64,000 bases of DNA from Pseudomonas sp. ERMR1:02. Its GTDB lineage: Bacteria > Pseudomonadota > Gammaproteobacteria > Pseudomonadales > Pseudomonadaceae. Positions 17,862 through 27,436 of this stretch are shown here, in pieces (the stretch's first letter is position 1; the number at the start of each line of letters is the position of its first letter). Where the stretch lies: NCBI RefSeq assembly GCF_002277815.1, contig NZ_NKJI01000011.1, positions 62,001-126,000 of the forward strand, in the 5' to 3' direction. The notes under the pieces are model-generated. The model was not told the origin of the DNA, searched no databases, and was given only the letters and a program-made list of their open reading frames with translations. A program made the translations under genes and the position numbers.

Positions 17862-17936
17862 ATGAACAACATCATCTACATCGTCGGTTTAGTTGTGGTC
17901 GTCGTGGTTGTCCTGTCATTTCTCGGACTTGCCTAG
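17862..17936 (+). CDS. 24-residue small membrane protein
   Basis: ATG at 17862 is followed by 23 codons giving MNNIIYIVGLVVVVVVVLSF then LGLA. This is one hydrophobic helix with a polar N-terminus. GAGAGGTG lies at ideal distance before the ATG. Near-identical short proteins (pattern NIIYIVGLVVIV..LSF.GL) are, to my knowledge, common in proteobacteria and of unknown function. It lies alone and ends 3 bp before the stop of the convergent lipoprotein gene. Confidence 0.7.
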   Translation: MNNIIYIVGLVVVVVVVLSFLGLA

Positions 17937-17939
17937 CGT

Positions 17940-18251
17940 TCAATTTTTGCACTCCGCCAACACCACTTTGCAGGTATCGGGCGTGCCTCCGGATCGGCCG
18001 GCATAGCGTATGCAATTATCCAAGGACTTTTTGCGAGCCATGCTCAAGGTGTCGCCCCAGGCCAGGCCGCCCTCGCCGGCAGTGGGTAACGCTTTTGCAT
18101 AGCAACTGGAGCCAGTACTGGAGCCAGTGGTTGAGGCCGTATAGCGGGCCGTGGCAGGTTTGCCTGCACAGGCCGCTGTCAGCGACAGGCTGATGGCGAG
18201 CAGGGAGGGCAGGATCCATGACGAGCATTGGCGCGCTGTTTTTACGGTCAT
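17940..18251 (-). CDS. small putative lipoprotein
   Basis: A 103-residue protein with a type II signal peptide: a hydrophobic stretch LPSLLAISLSLTAAC, with the lipobox Cys near residue 28. The mature part is Ser/Thr-rich with three cysteines (SCYAKAL, DNCIRYAG, DTCKVVLAEC) that could form disulfides. It is probably anchored in the outer membrane; no family is recognised. AGGGGAA precedes the ATG. It is convergent with the 24-residue membrane protein gene. Confidence 0.65.
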   Translation of the reverse strand: MTVKTARQCSSWILPSLLAISLSLTAACAGKPATARYTASTTGSSTGSSCYAKALPTAGEGGLAWGDTLSMARKKSLDNCIRYAGRSGGTPDTCKVVLAECKN

Positions 18252-18798
18252 GCCGTTTCCCCTGTAGCAAGAGGTGTAAGGCGAATTTGTGATGCTGCCT
18301 TAGTCAGATTAGACCGGGTTGTGCTTGCCCTTGGGGCCGTTCAGCGGACTGATTGGCTTGCTCAAGCGCAGCTATGGGTGCAGTCAATACGTACTGCGTG
18401 CTACAGAGAGTGCGTGGTTGCTGAAATGGCTTAACCGACCGGCGACACGTTTTCCATTTTTCAAGAGTATTTATAACGGCGTGCCGGGATACCTGTCTGC
18501 GTAGCGCTAAACGGTGCCGCGCGTGCAGAAAGGTTATACGGGTTCACCAGGTCGGCACGGATCGTTTTGAACTGAGGCCATGGGTTACGGAAATTTTCGA
18601 TGCGAGGGCATCGAGACGGTCCTGCCGTCGGCCACCAGGTTCAAGTCGTATCCACGGTAGGCCAGCCGGTCGGCATAAACCGCATCCTGGACGCACTGCA
18701 GTCCTCCAGCCGTAGCAGATACTGGCAGGGGCAGGTTTGGGGACTCGCTCGCCGCAATAGTGCATAGGCCAGGGACCACTCCAGTGTGCAAAAACCAG
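18252..18798. other. 547-bp stretch without a recognised gene
   Basis: The left part holds the upstream region of the lipoprotein gene. The right part lies directly downstream of the UbiD-type gene. Short minus-strand frames there read like protein (LQCVQDAVYADRLAYRGYD) but have no start, so an extension of the UbiD gene or a gene remnant is possible. Nothing else was seen. Confidence 0.4.
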
Positions 18799-20216
18799 TC
18801 AGGCAAACGCCCGACGAAACCGTGAACGCAAGGCGAACGGTACTGTGCAATCGAAGATGCTTTTGGGCGCGACGCCATTGTGCTGTCCCGTGCGGTAAAG
18901 ACTCGACAGGGTCGGGTCAAGCGGCGTGCCGGGCAACGGTCGAGTATTGTAAATATCCATTTCCGCCCGAAAGCGAGTGGACATTGCCCACAACACTTCC
19001 TCGGCCGAACAGGGATTGACGTCTTCGTCCAGCAACAGGATGTTCTTGGTACTGGAGATATTTTCGAGCAGTCTCTGTGCGAGTTGCCTTACCCGCTGAT
19101 CATCCGCTTCGCATGACTTTAGTACCTGCAACACAGTAAACAGGTGGCCGCCACCGGCGGGTTGGGCCACGATATCCTTGACCAACGCGTTCATCCCCCA
19201 ATCACTGAGCAGGCGCAAAATCGAAGCTTCCTGGGCGCCGCCCAATAATTCGGACTGTTCCCTGCCAGGCCCCGAGAGCGCCTGGTAGATGGCATCCGGG
19301 CGATGGCTCAAGGTACTCACGCGTAGCGTCGATACCTGGCCGCACGGTGAGTAGTATCCAAGGTACTCAGGCATGGAGTGTGCGTCGCCGACCTCGGATT
19401 CGGCTTCCATTTCGTAACCCAAGGTCGCCTCCAGGACAATCTCGGCGTGTTCGACAAAACGCCCGGTGTTGGAAAAACAGGGGGCAAGCTCGACCCCGGT
19501 CCCCCGGACCGCCCCCACGACCCCCAGCTCGTCATCACCAAATCCGAGTGCGGGTTTGCTCAAGGCTGCGGCGATGTAGATTACCGGGTCCATGCCGATG
19601 CTGACTGAAACCGGCAAACGCTCGCCACGTTCGGCATGGATATCGATCAGACGTTGCAGATCCCCTCCCGGATAGATCGCGATAACGACCGAAGAAGGCT
19701 TGATCGTGATGCGGTGAACCGAGCAATTGGTGGCACCACTGCGTTCATCGCGGGCATAGACCATACCCAGCGTAATGGTCGGCCCCGGATCGCCGGCCGA
19801 ACACGTGAGCGCGGGCAACAGAGCCTGCAAGTCGGGATTTTCCACGACCACCCGATCCACCGATCTGTGCACCATGACGGGCGCAATCGGAGCTGTGATC
19901 GCCCGATACAACAATGCAGCATTGGAGACATCCGTGGCCTGCCTGCCTTGGGGATCCAGAAAGATCCGGCAATTGGCTCGACTGCCCAATACTCCCAGCA
20001 ACACCGGAAACACCCCGTCAGCGGCTTACGGTACAACCTCAGAGGTTGCTCCGCGCTCATCGCCGAGTTGGCCGCTGTTCGGTAGGCGCCCAGATAGTCA
20101 CTCAGCAAGTCCAGGTTCGGATCAATGGGTGTATCGATGTATTCCAGGGCTTGCCCGTGACACTCAAGCACGCTAAGAGCGGAACGAAGATCATGAATAT
20201 CAAGATTGTCAGTCAT
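18799..20216 (-). CDS. UbiD-family decarboxylase, one frameshift
   Basis: About 472 residues if one base is restored near 20012. UbiD-type signatures are SNTGRFVEHAEIVLEA (with SIGMDP before it), DEDVNPCSAEEVLWAM and KSIFDCTVPF near the end. UbiD enzymes need prenylated FMN made by UbiX and reversibly decarboxylate aromatic, heteroaromatic or conjugated acids; no UbiX gene is in the window. It starts 13 bp after the MFS gene and is the last gene of the operon. The segment before the frameshift (LSDYLGAYRTAANSAMS) is weakly conserved. The substrate is unknown but is likely an arene carboxylate, given TrpD and TrpF upstream. Confidence 0.8.
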
Positions 20217-20229
20217 ACCCGCCCCTCGT

Positions 20230-21479
20230 TCAGGAACCTGCCGAGGGTGCCGGGATAGCGACCTGAGGCAACTGTCGGCCGGCAATCAGGATAAACACCA
20301 CTGATAGCAGCGCACAGAGCGCACCCAGCATGATCGAAACCGCGTAATTCTGATAAAGGTCGAACAGTAGCCCTGCGATGCTCCCTCCGATCAGGGCCGC
20401 CAACCCGACCGAAATGTACAGGGCGCCCAGAATTGCTCCCAGGTTCGCCGTGCCGAACCAACTGGCAGCCACCGATGGGTAGAGGGATATGCAGCCACCA
20501 TTGGCCACGCCGAAACAAGCAGCGAACAGCGCCAGCGTGACGAATGTATGGGCGCCAAGCCACAGTAGATTGAGCAGCACCAGCGCGAAGGTCAAAACGA
20601 TCAGAAGGCGACGAGCCCCCATCCGGTCACCGATGCTGCCCAGGAACAACCTGCCGGCCACGTTGCCAACGCCGATAAGCCCAATTAACAAGTTGGCTTG
20701 GGTTACGGAAATACCAAACTGGCGAGCGTAGGGGTTGATGTGCACAAGCGCGAGAAACAGCCCGACCGAGCCAAAGAAAATCGCCCCGAAGTACCACCAG
20801 AATCGGCCCGTACTCGCGGCTTCGGCCAAGCGCATGCCGCTGGGTGCCACATGACGCCCGGCGCCCGAAGAAGAGGGGCGAGGCCATCTGGTAAAAGGCC
20901 AAGCTCCTGCGGATTGCTCCTGACCAGCGATGCCACCAGCAGACCAACCACAAGAATGGCCACGGCGAAGATCTGCATGGTCGATTCCCAGGAAAAATGC
21001 TGCATCAGCAGCCCTGCCGCTGACGGTCCGACAAAAGTCCCGACACCGGTTCCTGCCAGCGCAATACCTGAAGCCATGCTGCGGTTCTTGACGAACCAGC
21101 GCTGGACCGCAGTCACCGTCGGCACATACACCAGACCGACCCCCAACCCGACAAGGGAACAGAAGCACACCAGGAACAACTGCAACGAGCCGGAGGCAAG
21201 ACTGCTGAGGAAAAATCCCAGCGCCAGCAAGATTATGCCGGCGCAGACTACGACCCGGGTCGAGATGCGGTCCGCCAGAGAACCTGAAAAAACCCCTACC
21301 GCGTAATAGATAAAGGCCGTCAGTGAAAACACCGATGCCACGGAAAAACGCCCCACCTCGAAGTTGGACTGGATCTGCGAAAAAAACGCTCCAAAGGAGT
21401 AGGCGCCGCCAAAGATCAGTGCCAGCAGCAGATGCGCCGCGAACACCACGTACCACCCTGGAAATATGTTGGTTTTCAT
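20230..21479 (-). CDS. MFS transporter, one frameshift
   Basis: A twelve-helix major facilitator of about 416 residues after restoring one base near 20850. The first half begins FPGWYVVFAAHLLLALIFGG and has GSLADRISTR between helices 2 and 3. The second half has NVAGRLFLGSIGDRMGARR. It resembles oxalate/formate-antiporter-like and monocarboxylate-type MFS carriers. It is an inner-membrane carrier, presumably for the substrate or product of the surrounding enzymes. It starts 93 bp after the TrpF fusion gene and precedes the UbiD-type gene by 13 bp. Confidence 0.85.
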
Positions 21480-21571
21480 AACGGTTTGCTCTCGGATCTT
21501 GCTTACGGTTGAACCACAAAAGTGGCTATTTTCCACTCCTGGAAAGGGGGCGCGAGAAGCGCCCGCTGGCG

Positions 21572-22792
21572 TTAATAGGCAACATCGACCACGCTCGACG
21601 TTGTCCCTGATACCCGCACGCGAACGAGGGTCTTGACCTCCAGACCGGTGACGTTGCGCACCCGCTCGACCCCGGCATAGTCCAGCTTCTCGGCCACGCA
21701 GATAATTTGCTCGACATGGGCACCAGCACGACGTACTGCCTCTATCAGCCCGATGAGCGTGCCACCGGTGCTGATCAGATCGTCAACAATGACCACCCGG
21801 TCACCGGGCTCGACACCGTTCAAGTACAGTTCGCCCGAAATGTACTCGCAGTCGAAGCCCACCTTGACCTGCCCTTCGAGCCCCGACGGATACCAGCGCG
21901 CGATGCCGAATGGCAGGCCGCTGAGCAAGGACACCGCGGCAAGCAGGACGCCGCCCTTGTCCTCCTCACCCACCAGTTTCAACCCAAGGGAAAGATCTGC
22001 GGCCTCGCACACCCGTTGCGCCGCCACGTGCAACAACCGCGCGGACGTTGCGGGTACCTGCTCGGTCAGCGAGTTGATCAGAAACTGCTTGCCGTGGACC
22101 TCCACCAGCGGCCGGTCATGGAATGCTTCGCGCAGGATATCGATCTTGCCGAATTCGATCTTTACCAGACCATGCTCCTGCCCGGCTTTTTCAACCGCCG
22201 AGACAAAGGCGCGCATCTTGTTGCTGTCCTTGGTGCTGGCGGTTGCCGAGACTCCGCTGCTGACATCCACGCCATCAGGGTTCAGGGCTTCCACCAGATG
22301 CCGGACGTTGTTCGCATTCAAGCCTCCGGCGACTATCACTGGGCGAGAAAAACGACTGCGCCGGAGCAGTTCCCAGTCAAAGCGCTGGCCCGTACCACCG
22401 TCCCGACCCTCAACGTAGGTATCGAACAGGTAGGCACTCACCTGATAGCTATTGATCAGGTCAACATCCACTTCAGTGGCGACACGAAAGCCCTTGATCA
22501 CGGGCTTATCGATCTGCTGGCAGTATTCATTGCTCTCATTGCCCTGCAGTTGGACCATCGAAATGCCCGAGCGCTTGATCGCGTCCAGCACCATGGACAA
22601 CGGCTCATTGACAAACACACCGACAGTGCTGATAAACGGCGGCAGCTGTTCGACGATCCCGCGCACCACCTCAGCACTGACCTGACGTGGGCTTGGCGAG
22701 AAGACAAAACCCAGTGCATCGACACCGGCATTCACTGCCGCCAATGCATCCTCCAGCGTGGTGATGCCGCAAATCTTTACGGTTGTTTTCAT
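21572..22792 (-). CDS. TrpF-like isomerase fused to a phosphoribosyltransferase
   Basis: A 406-residue two-domain protein. Residues 1 to about 210 are a complete phosphoribosylanthranilate isomerase barrel: KICGIT with the catalytic Cys, GFVFSPSPRQ, LFDTYVEGRDGGTGQRFDW with the catalytic Asp, and the phosphate-binding VIVAGGLNANNV and GVDVSSGV. Residues about 215-406 are a type I phosphoribosyltransferase with the PRPP loop VVIVDDLISTGGT and an upstream GLKLVGEEDKGG, resembling adenine/xanthine or orotate transferases. TrpF is normally alone or fused to TrpC, so this fusion is unusual. The start codon overlaps the trpD-like stop (ATGA), which suggests coupled translation. Confidence 0.88.
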   Translation of the reverse strand: MKTTVKICGITTLEDALAAVNAGVDALGFVFSPSPRQVSAEVVRGIVEQLPPFISTVGVFVNEPLSMVLDAIKRSGISMVQLQGNESNEYCQQIDKPVIKGFRVATEVDVDLINSYQVSAYLFDTYVEGRDGGTGQRFDWELLRRSRFSRPVIVAGGLNANNVRHLVEALNPDGVDVSSGVSATASTKDSNKMRAFVSAVEKAGQEHGLVKIEFGKIDILREAFHDRPLVEVHGKQFLINSLTEQVPATSARLLHVAAQRVCEAADLSLGLKLVGEEDKGGVLLAAVSLLSGLPFGIARWYPSGLEGQVKVGFDCEYISGELYLNGVEPGDRVVIVDDLISTGGTLIGLIEAVRRAGAHVEQIICVAEKLDYAGVERVRNVTGLEVKTLVRVRVSGTTSSVVDVAY

Positions 22793-23844
22793 AATCCGTG
22801 CCCCAAAAATCTTTGAAAAACCTGATAGGCCTTGCCGCTGTCAATCGCCGCGCGGGCCATGCTTGCACCTTCCAGAAAACTCTCGGCCTTGGCGCTCAAC
22901 ACCAACAGCGCGCTTGCAGCGATGACCACGGCATCGCTGCGCGGCCCCCGCTCGCCTTCAATGATGGCGGTGCACAGTTGCGCATTGCGTAGCGGGTCAC
23001 CACCCGCCAGGTCCTCCATACGGCAAGCTTCAACGCCGAAGTCACGCGGGTGTACGCTGAACGTCTCGACAGTGCCGTGACGAACATGGGCAACCAGGGT
23101 CTCGCCGACGCAACTGACTTCATCAAGCCCATCGACGCCGTGCACGACAAAGGCTTCTTCGCGGCCCAGCCTGAGCAGCGCATCGGCGATTAGTCCAAGC
23201 TGAGAGGGTCGTGCAACGCCTATCAGCTGACGCTTGATTGCCGCCGGATGAACCAGCGGGCCTGCAAGGTTGAAAAGGCTGCGTACTCCGATCTCACGCC
23301 TGATTTCACCGATACGCGGAGCAAAACGGTGAAAGCTGGAGGTGGCGACAAAAGCGAAGTTGTACGCGGCGAGATCCGCCCGAATCTGCTGCGCACTGCT
23401 GCGTCGCTCAACATCCACGCCCAGCACGGCAATCATGTCGCTGCTGCCGCAACGGCTGGTAACGCTGCGGTTGCCATGTTTCACAACCGGTACCCCCACC
23501 GCCGCAGCCACAAACGCCGCCGTCGTGGAAATATTGAAGGTTCCCGCGCGATCGCCGCCGGTTCCACCGATATCGACCGCGTTGTCGAAACCGGTCTGCA
23601 GCGGCGAACTGCGGCTCAAAATGGCGTCGACCGCCCCCGCGACCTCGTCCGCCGTTTCACCTTTGCGACTGAGCGCAACCAGCGTCGCAGCGATCTGTAG
23701 ATCGCTGAACTGGCGATTGAGAATGGCCTCGACCACCTGTCTCGTTTCCAGCCTGGACAAATCAGCCCGCTCTTCGACCAACTGACGAATCACCTGGTGG
23801 TAATCGGCACAAGGCAGCTGTCTGGCTTCCTGCACTGTGCTCAT
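22789..23844 (-). CDS. anthranilate phosphoribosyltransferase-like protein (TrpD family)
   Basis: A 351-residue TrpD-family enzyme. It has the PRPP-binding DIGGTGGDRAGTFNISTTAA, then KHGNRSVTSRCGSSDMIAVLG, the anthranilate-site region and GVDGLDEVS carrying the Mg-binding Asp-Glu pair. TrpD transfers phosphoribose from PRPP to the amino group of anthranilate. No trpE, trpG, trpC, trpA or trpB lies near, so this copy probably acts on anthranilate or an analogue in another pathway. It overlaps the upstream hydrolase gene and the downstream TrpF gene by 4 bp each. Confidence 0.9.
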   Translation of the reverse strand: MSTVQEARQLPCADYHQVIRQLVEERADLSRLETRQVVEAILNRQFSDLQIAATLVALSRKGETADEVAGAVDAILSRSSPLQTGFDNAVDIGGTGGDRAGTFNISTTAAFVAAAVGVPVVKHGNRSVTSRCGSSDMIAVLGVDVERRSSAQQIRADLAAYNFAFVATSSFHRFAPRIGEIRREIGVRSLFNLAGPLVHPAAIKRQLIGVARPSQLGLIADALLRLGREEAFVVHGVDGLDEVSCVGETLVAHVRHGTVETFSVHPRDFGVEACRMEDLAGGDPLRNAQLCTAIIEGERGPRSDAVVIAASALLVLSAKAESFLEGASMARAAIDSGKAYQVFQRFLGHGL

Positions 23845-24451
23845 GCCTGTACCACACAGCTGTCACGCATATGTTGCATGACCGAGTCCATAGGTAGGAC
23901 CCGCCGAGGACATAGCCGATATTTTCGAGCGCAGCCAGATGGCGCGCCTCGTTGGTACCAGCCACGCATTCGCGCGGCACCCAGACGCGGTAATCCAACT
24001 GCAAGGCATCCTGAGCCGTGGCACGCACGCAAACATCAGTGGCCACACCCGTCAACACCAGCGTATCGACCCCCAGCCCCTTGAGCAGCAAATCCAGGTC
24101 GGTCGCAAAGAAGCCGCTGTAACGGCGTTTCACTAGGACATAATCGCTCTCATGGGGGCGCAGTTCATCGATAATTTCGACACCTGGCGTGCCCTCGACA
24201 CAATGCTCGGTTTCCCCATATTCAAGCTCCAGCCCGAAATCGACTTTTTGCTTGCGGTGCGACTCGCGGGTATAGATGACCGGGATCCCCAGGGTCCGCG
24301 CCAACCCGGCCACTTCGTGGATCAGCGCAACGATGGTGCTGGCGCCCTTGCAGGCGATGGGTGCGTCATCATCGACAAAGTCGTGTTGCATATCGATCAC
24401 CACCAGCGCGATGTTGTGCGGGGCTTTGACCGTTGTGAAAGGTGATTGCAT
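23841..24451 (-). CDS. isochorismatase-fold cysteine hydrolase, C-terminal frameshift
   Basis: About 203 residues. The catalytic Asp is in LVVIDMQHDFV, the Lys in LVKRRYSGF, and the Cys in LTGVATDVCVRATAQDALQ. This places it with RutB/biuret/N-carbamoyl-type amidohydrolases. Restoring one base near 23893 gives the ending LPMDSVMQHMRDSCVVQA and a stop overlapping the TrpD start (ATGA), and makes the length a multiple of three. ATG 24451 follows GGAAGAG; an in-frame ATG at 24469 is the alternative. Like the luciferase-like gene before it, it recalls the RutA/RutB pair of pyrimidine ring opening. Confidence 0.87.
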
Positions 24452-24478
24452 CGTGCTCTTCCATTCCATTGAGATGAG

Positions 24479-25553
24479 TCAGGCGAAATCGGTAGCGACT
24501 ATCCGGGCCAGGGCGGCATACTGTCTCGGGTAGCTGCCAGATCATCCAGGTGGTCGAAGCACATGATGTGCAATACGCCAAAGCCGCCGGACTGTTCCTG
24601 CATGTCCTCAATTTGCTGCCTGACCGTTTCAGCTGAGCCCACGATCCAGCAATGCTGCGCGACATACTCGACCGTGACATCGCTGTCCGGCACATCGGGA
24701 TGATGCTTGAGCAATCCCAGGGCGCTGTTCCCCGCCAGCATCGGCAGATAGTCCTCGCGAAAATAGCGGCCCATCTCACCGCCCACCGAACGTCTCCATG
24801 CCTCTTTATCGGTATCTGCGACAAAGAAGGGGCGGCTCACCCGCCACATGTCTCTTGAAGGCGCAACGCGTCCGGCCTCAAGGGCTCCGCGCTCCACCGC
24901 AGCCCAATGGGTATGCAGGTACTGAGGGGTGAAGCAAAAACTGATGGGAATCCATCCATTGGCACCGGCAATCCCCAAGGTGGCTGACGAGGCCGAAAGA
25001 CCGGTAACGCCAATCGGTGGGTACGGCTGCTGGAACGGCTTGAGGTGGTAACCCGAACATTTGTCCATCTGGTCGGCAGGCCGCCGTACCGTCCAGTACT
25101 TGCCGCGATACTCGAATGGACCTTCGCTTTCCCAGAAGCGGGTCATGATAGCGATCGACTCGGCGGTCATCTCGCGATGCGCGCCGGACTTGTGATCGAT
25201 GTTGAACATTTCCAGATCGAGGTTGGTGCCACTGGCACCGATTCCGACCATGAGCCGGCCTTCGGAAACATGGTCGAGCAAACAGATGCGATGAGCCAGT
25301 TCCGCGGGGTGGTGGAAAGGCAACATGAAGGCTCCGGGGGCCAGTTTGATGCGCTTGGTTTGAGAAAGGCTTGTGCGATCAGAAGATCGGGTGAAGGGCA
25401 TGGCTCTGACGGCATCATGTAATGCTCGCCAATCCAGGCTTCTTCGAAACCAATGTGGTCCAGGTATTCCAGTGTATCCAGATCGTGGAAATGACCGTCG
25501 CGGATAGATCTATGGCGCGGATGCGCCGGCATCATGAATGCTCCCAACTTCAT
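24479..25553 (-). CDS. luciferase-like flavin monooxygenase, two frameshifts
   Basis: About 358 residues once single bases near 25368 and 24520 are restored; the length then divides by three. It begins MKLGAFMMPAHP, with FEEAWIGEHYMMPSEPC in the N-terminal barrel, then GRLMVGIGASGTNLDLEMFN and PPIGVTGLSASSATLGIAG. These fit bacterial-luciferase-type FMNH2-dependent monooxygenases (alkanal, alkanesulfonate and RutA-like groups). It needs reduced FMN, which the nearby FMN reductase could provide. It is the first gene of the six-gene operon. The ribosome site is a G-rich run 9 nt before the ATG. Confidence 0.85.
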
Positions 25554-25590
25554 CAGGTGTTCCCCCCCCTTAAGCGCCGTCCATGGCTGT

Positions 25591-25619
25591 CGTATAGACT
25601 TGTACATATACGTAAGCAA
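25591..25619 (-). promoter_or_regulatory. promoter and palindromic operator of the TrpD/TrpF/UbiD operon
   Basis: On the minus strand TTGCTT (25619-25614) and TATACG (25596-25591) form -35/-10 boxes with a 17-bp spacer. The whole is covered by the palindrome CGTATA-N10-TATACG, whose half TATATGTACAAG resembles GntR/HutC-type operators. The rest of the 490-bp gap to the nitroreductase gene (25554-26044) shows no gene. Confidence 0.45.
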
Positions 25620-26044
25620 TTTTTCAGCCAGCCTTCTCCGTCCGTCATTGTTCAGGCGTACCAAAAACACCAAAAGCCCGCACAACTAATTGGATCCAAT
25701 ATAAAAAGGGCGAAAAAAAATAAATGCCCCAGGCCTTCGGCCCGGTAAGTCTGGAGGTTCTTTTTTTTCACCGGAGCGATACGTTGGGTAACAAGCTGTT
25801 GGGAAAAGTGCGGGGCGATGACAGCTGAAGAGTGCGTTGGAAAATGGCAAGAAGCCAGGCCAGTCCCGTCTGCCATCCATGTCCCCCATAGGCTTGCTGG
25901 TTTCTATAGTGAATCCGATGCGCGACGAGTCTGCTGTTGCACCACCTGCATTTCCAAGCTGCATACACTTCACTGCTCTTCCAATAAGTGCTGTGTGACA
26001 CTTTGCGGACTAATTACAAGACCGTTGAAGTTGTGGAGTTTGGT

Positions 26045-26727
26045 ATGAGTTCGCTCGCTGATGATTTTGATGCTGTGGTTGCTTCGCGCAGGGCTGTGCG
26101 GGCTTTTTACCGACGCCGGTCCCCAGGAAGTTGATCAGCGAAGTCATCGACATCGCTCGTTTAGCTCCGAGCAATTCGAATATACAGCCCTGGTCGGTTC
26201 ATGTAGTGACCGGGGAACCGAAGCGCGCCTTGAGCGCGTTGCTGGCCACTGCTCACACCGACCCGACCGCCGAGCCGCTGATGCATTTGCCGGACAATCT
26301 TGCGCAGAAGTACCGCGAGCGCCAGGAGCATTTCGGCACTTTGTTCTATGGCCTTCATCAGGTGGACAAGTGCGACATCGATGGAAGGACTCGAGTGAGC
26401 GGGCTTAATTTCGAGTTCTTTGGTGCGCCGGTGGGGTTGATTTTTACCATCGAGTCGAACTTGAAAAAATACAGTTGGCTCGACTACGGACTGTTCCTGC
26501 AAACCCTGATGCTCGCTGCGCGGACACGGGGTTTGGCCACGTGCCCGCAGGTTGCATTCGCCCGGTTCCAGGCATTGATCTCGGACTTTTTGCACCTGGA
26601 TAACGGCCAGGAAATTGTCTGCGGCATGTCGCTGGGTTATGCGGATGAAACCGCACCGTTGAACTCCCTGCGCATGCCCCGTGAGGCAACGCAAGTTTTC
26701 ACGCACTTCATGGGCTTCGATCAGTAG
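26045..26727 (+). CDS. nitroreductase (PnbA-like), one frameshift
   Basis: About 227 residues after adding one T to a run of five at 26104-26108, which turns the frame into AVRAFLPTPVPRKLISEV. FMN-nitroreductase features are SRRAVRAF, LAPSNSNIQPWSVHVV near residue 40, and GLATCPQVAFA before the C-terminal Gly-rich flavin loop. Members such as PnbA reduce nitrobenzoates to hydroxylaminobenzoates with NAD(P)H. The neighbouring LysR and hydroxylaminobenzoate lyase support a nitrobenzoate role. GGAG precedes the ATG at 26045. It is divergent from the TrpD/TrpF operon. Confidence 0.85.
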
Positions 26728-26816
26728 TCCATTTCCCGGGTCGTCACTCTATGTTGGGCATTGGGCCCATCGGGTAATTGGCGTCCCACACACGGCAACA
26801 CGAGGTGTATATCAAG

Positions 26817-27397
26817 ATGGCAGTAAGAGTTCTGGCCATGTCTGGCAGTGCCCGAAAGGGTTCCTTGAATCAAAAACTCCTGAATGTCGCTGTGCAGGGC
26901 GCATTGGCGGCAGGCGCCGAAGTCACCGTGGTTTCGTTGAGCGATTATCCGCTGCCTTTTTTGACAGTGACCTTGAGAAAGAGCAGGGCGTTCCTGCCCA
27001 CGCCGTGCAGTTGCAGAAGTTGTTCAGTGAGCATGATGCGTTGCTGGTGGCCTCTCCGGACTACAACGGCGGTTACACGGCAATGTTGAAAAACGCTATC
27101 GACTGGATGAGCCGGCCTATCCCTGAAAAAGTCTCCGGGCTGGCCTTGTTTGCCAACAAGGCCACCGCCGTGATCTCCGCATCGCCGGGCCCCATGGGCG
27201 GCATTCGTTCCATGTTGGCCATGCGTGGTGTTCTGGAGAAACTCGGGGCCGTGCTGATCCCTCAAACCTTTACCCTGGGGCTTGCGCACCAGGCATTTAT
27301 CGAGGATGGCCAGCTCGGCAATTCGGTGGTGGAAGGTGAAGTGAAGGCGGTCGGTGCCGCCCTGGTCAGGTTCTGCGGCGCGCTTCGCGCAGCCTGA
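26817..27397 (+). CDS. NAD(P)H-dependent FMN reductase, one frameshift
   Basis: A 193-residue flavodoxin-fold reductase. It starts MAVRVLAMSGSARKGSLNQK (phosphate-binding loop of FMN) and has ASPDYNGGYTAMLKNAIDWM around the isoalloxazine. The frame breaks at a run of six T at 26957-26962; a seventh T restores LPFFDSDLEKEQG and the length. Such enzymes supply FMNH2 to two-component monooxygenases, and the luciferase-like protein of the divergent operon is an obvious client. It lies 89 bp after the nitroreductase gene and is convergent with the LysR gene. Confidence 0.88.
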
Positions 27398-27436
27398 CCC
27401 GAACCTGAGCAAGGACGTTGCCACGAACGGCCTTGC

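Noticed and set aside
18228..18504. Short plus-strand frames upstream of the UbiD-type gene end
   Set aside because: No ribosome site and no protein-like composition; they overlap the promoter of the lipoprotein gene.
21707..22816. 369-codon plus-strand open frame
   Set aside because: It is the antisense shadow of the TrpF-phosphoribosyltransferase gene, caused by high GC at third positions; its product has no family features.
21572..23844. A standard tryptophan biosynthesis operon
   Set aside because: TrpD and TrpF are present, but trpE, trpG, trpC, trpA and trpB are absent, and the neighbours are a UbiD-type decarboxylase, a luciferase-like monooxygenase and a hydrolase.
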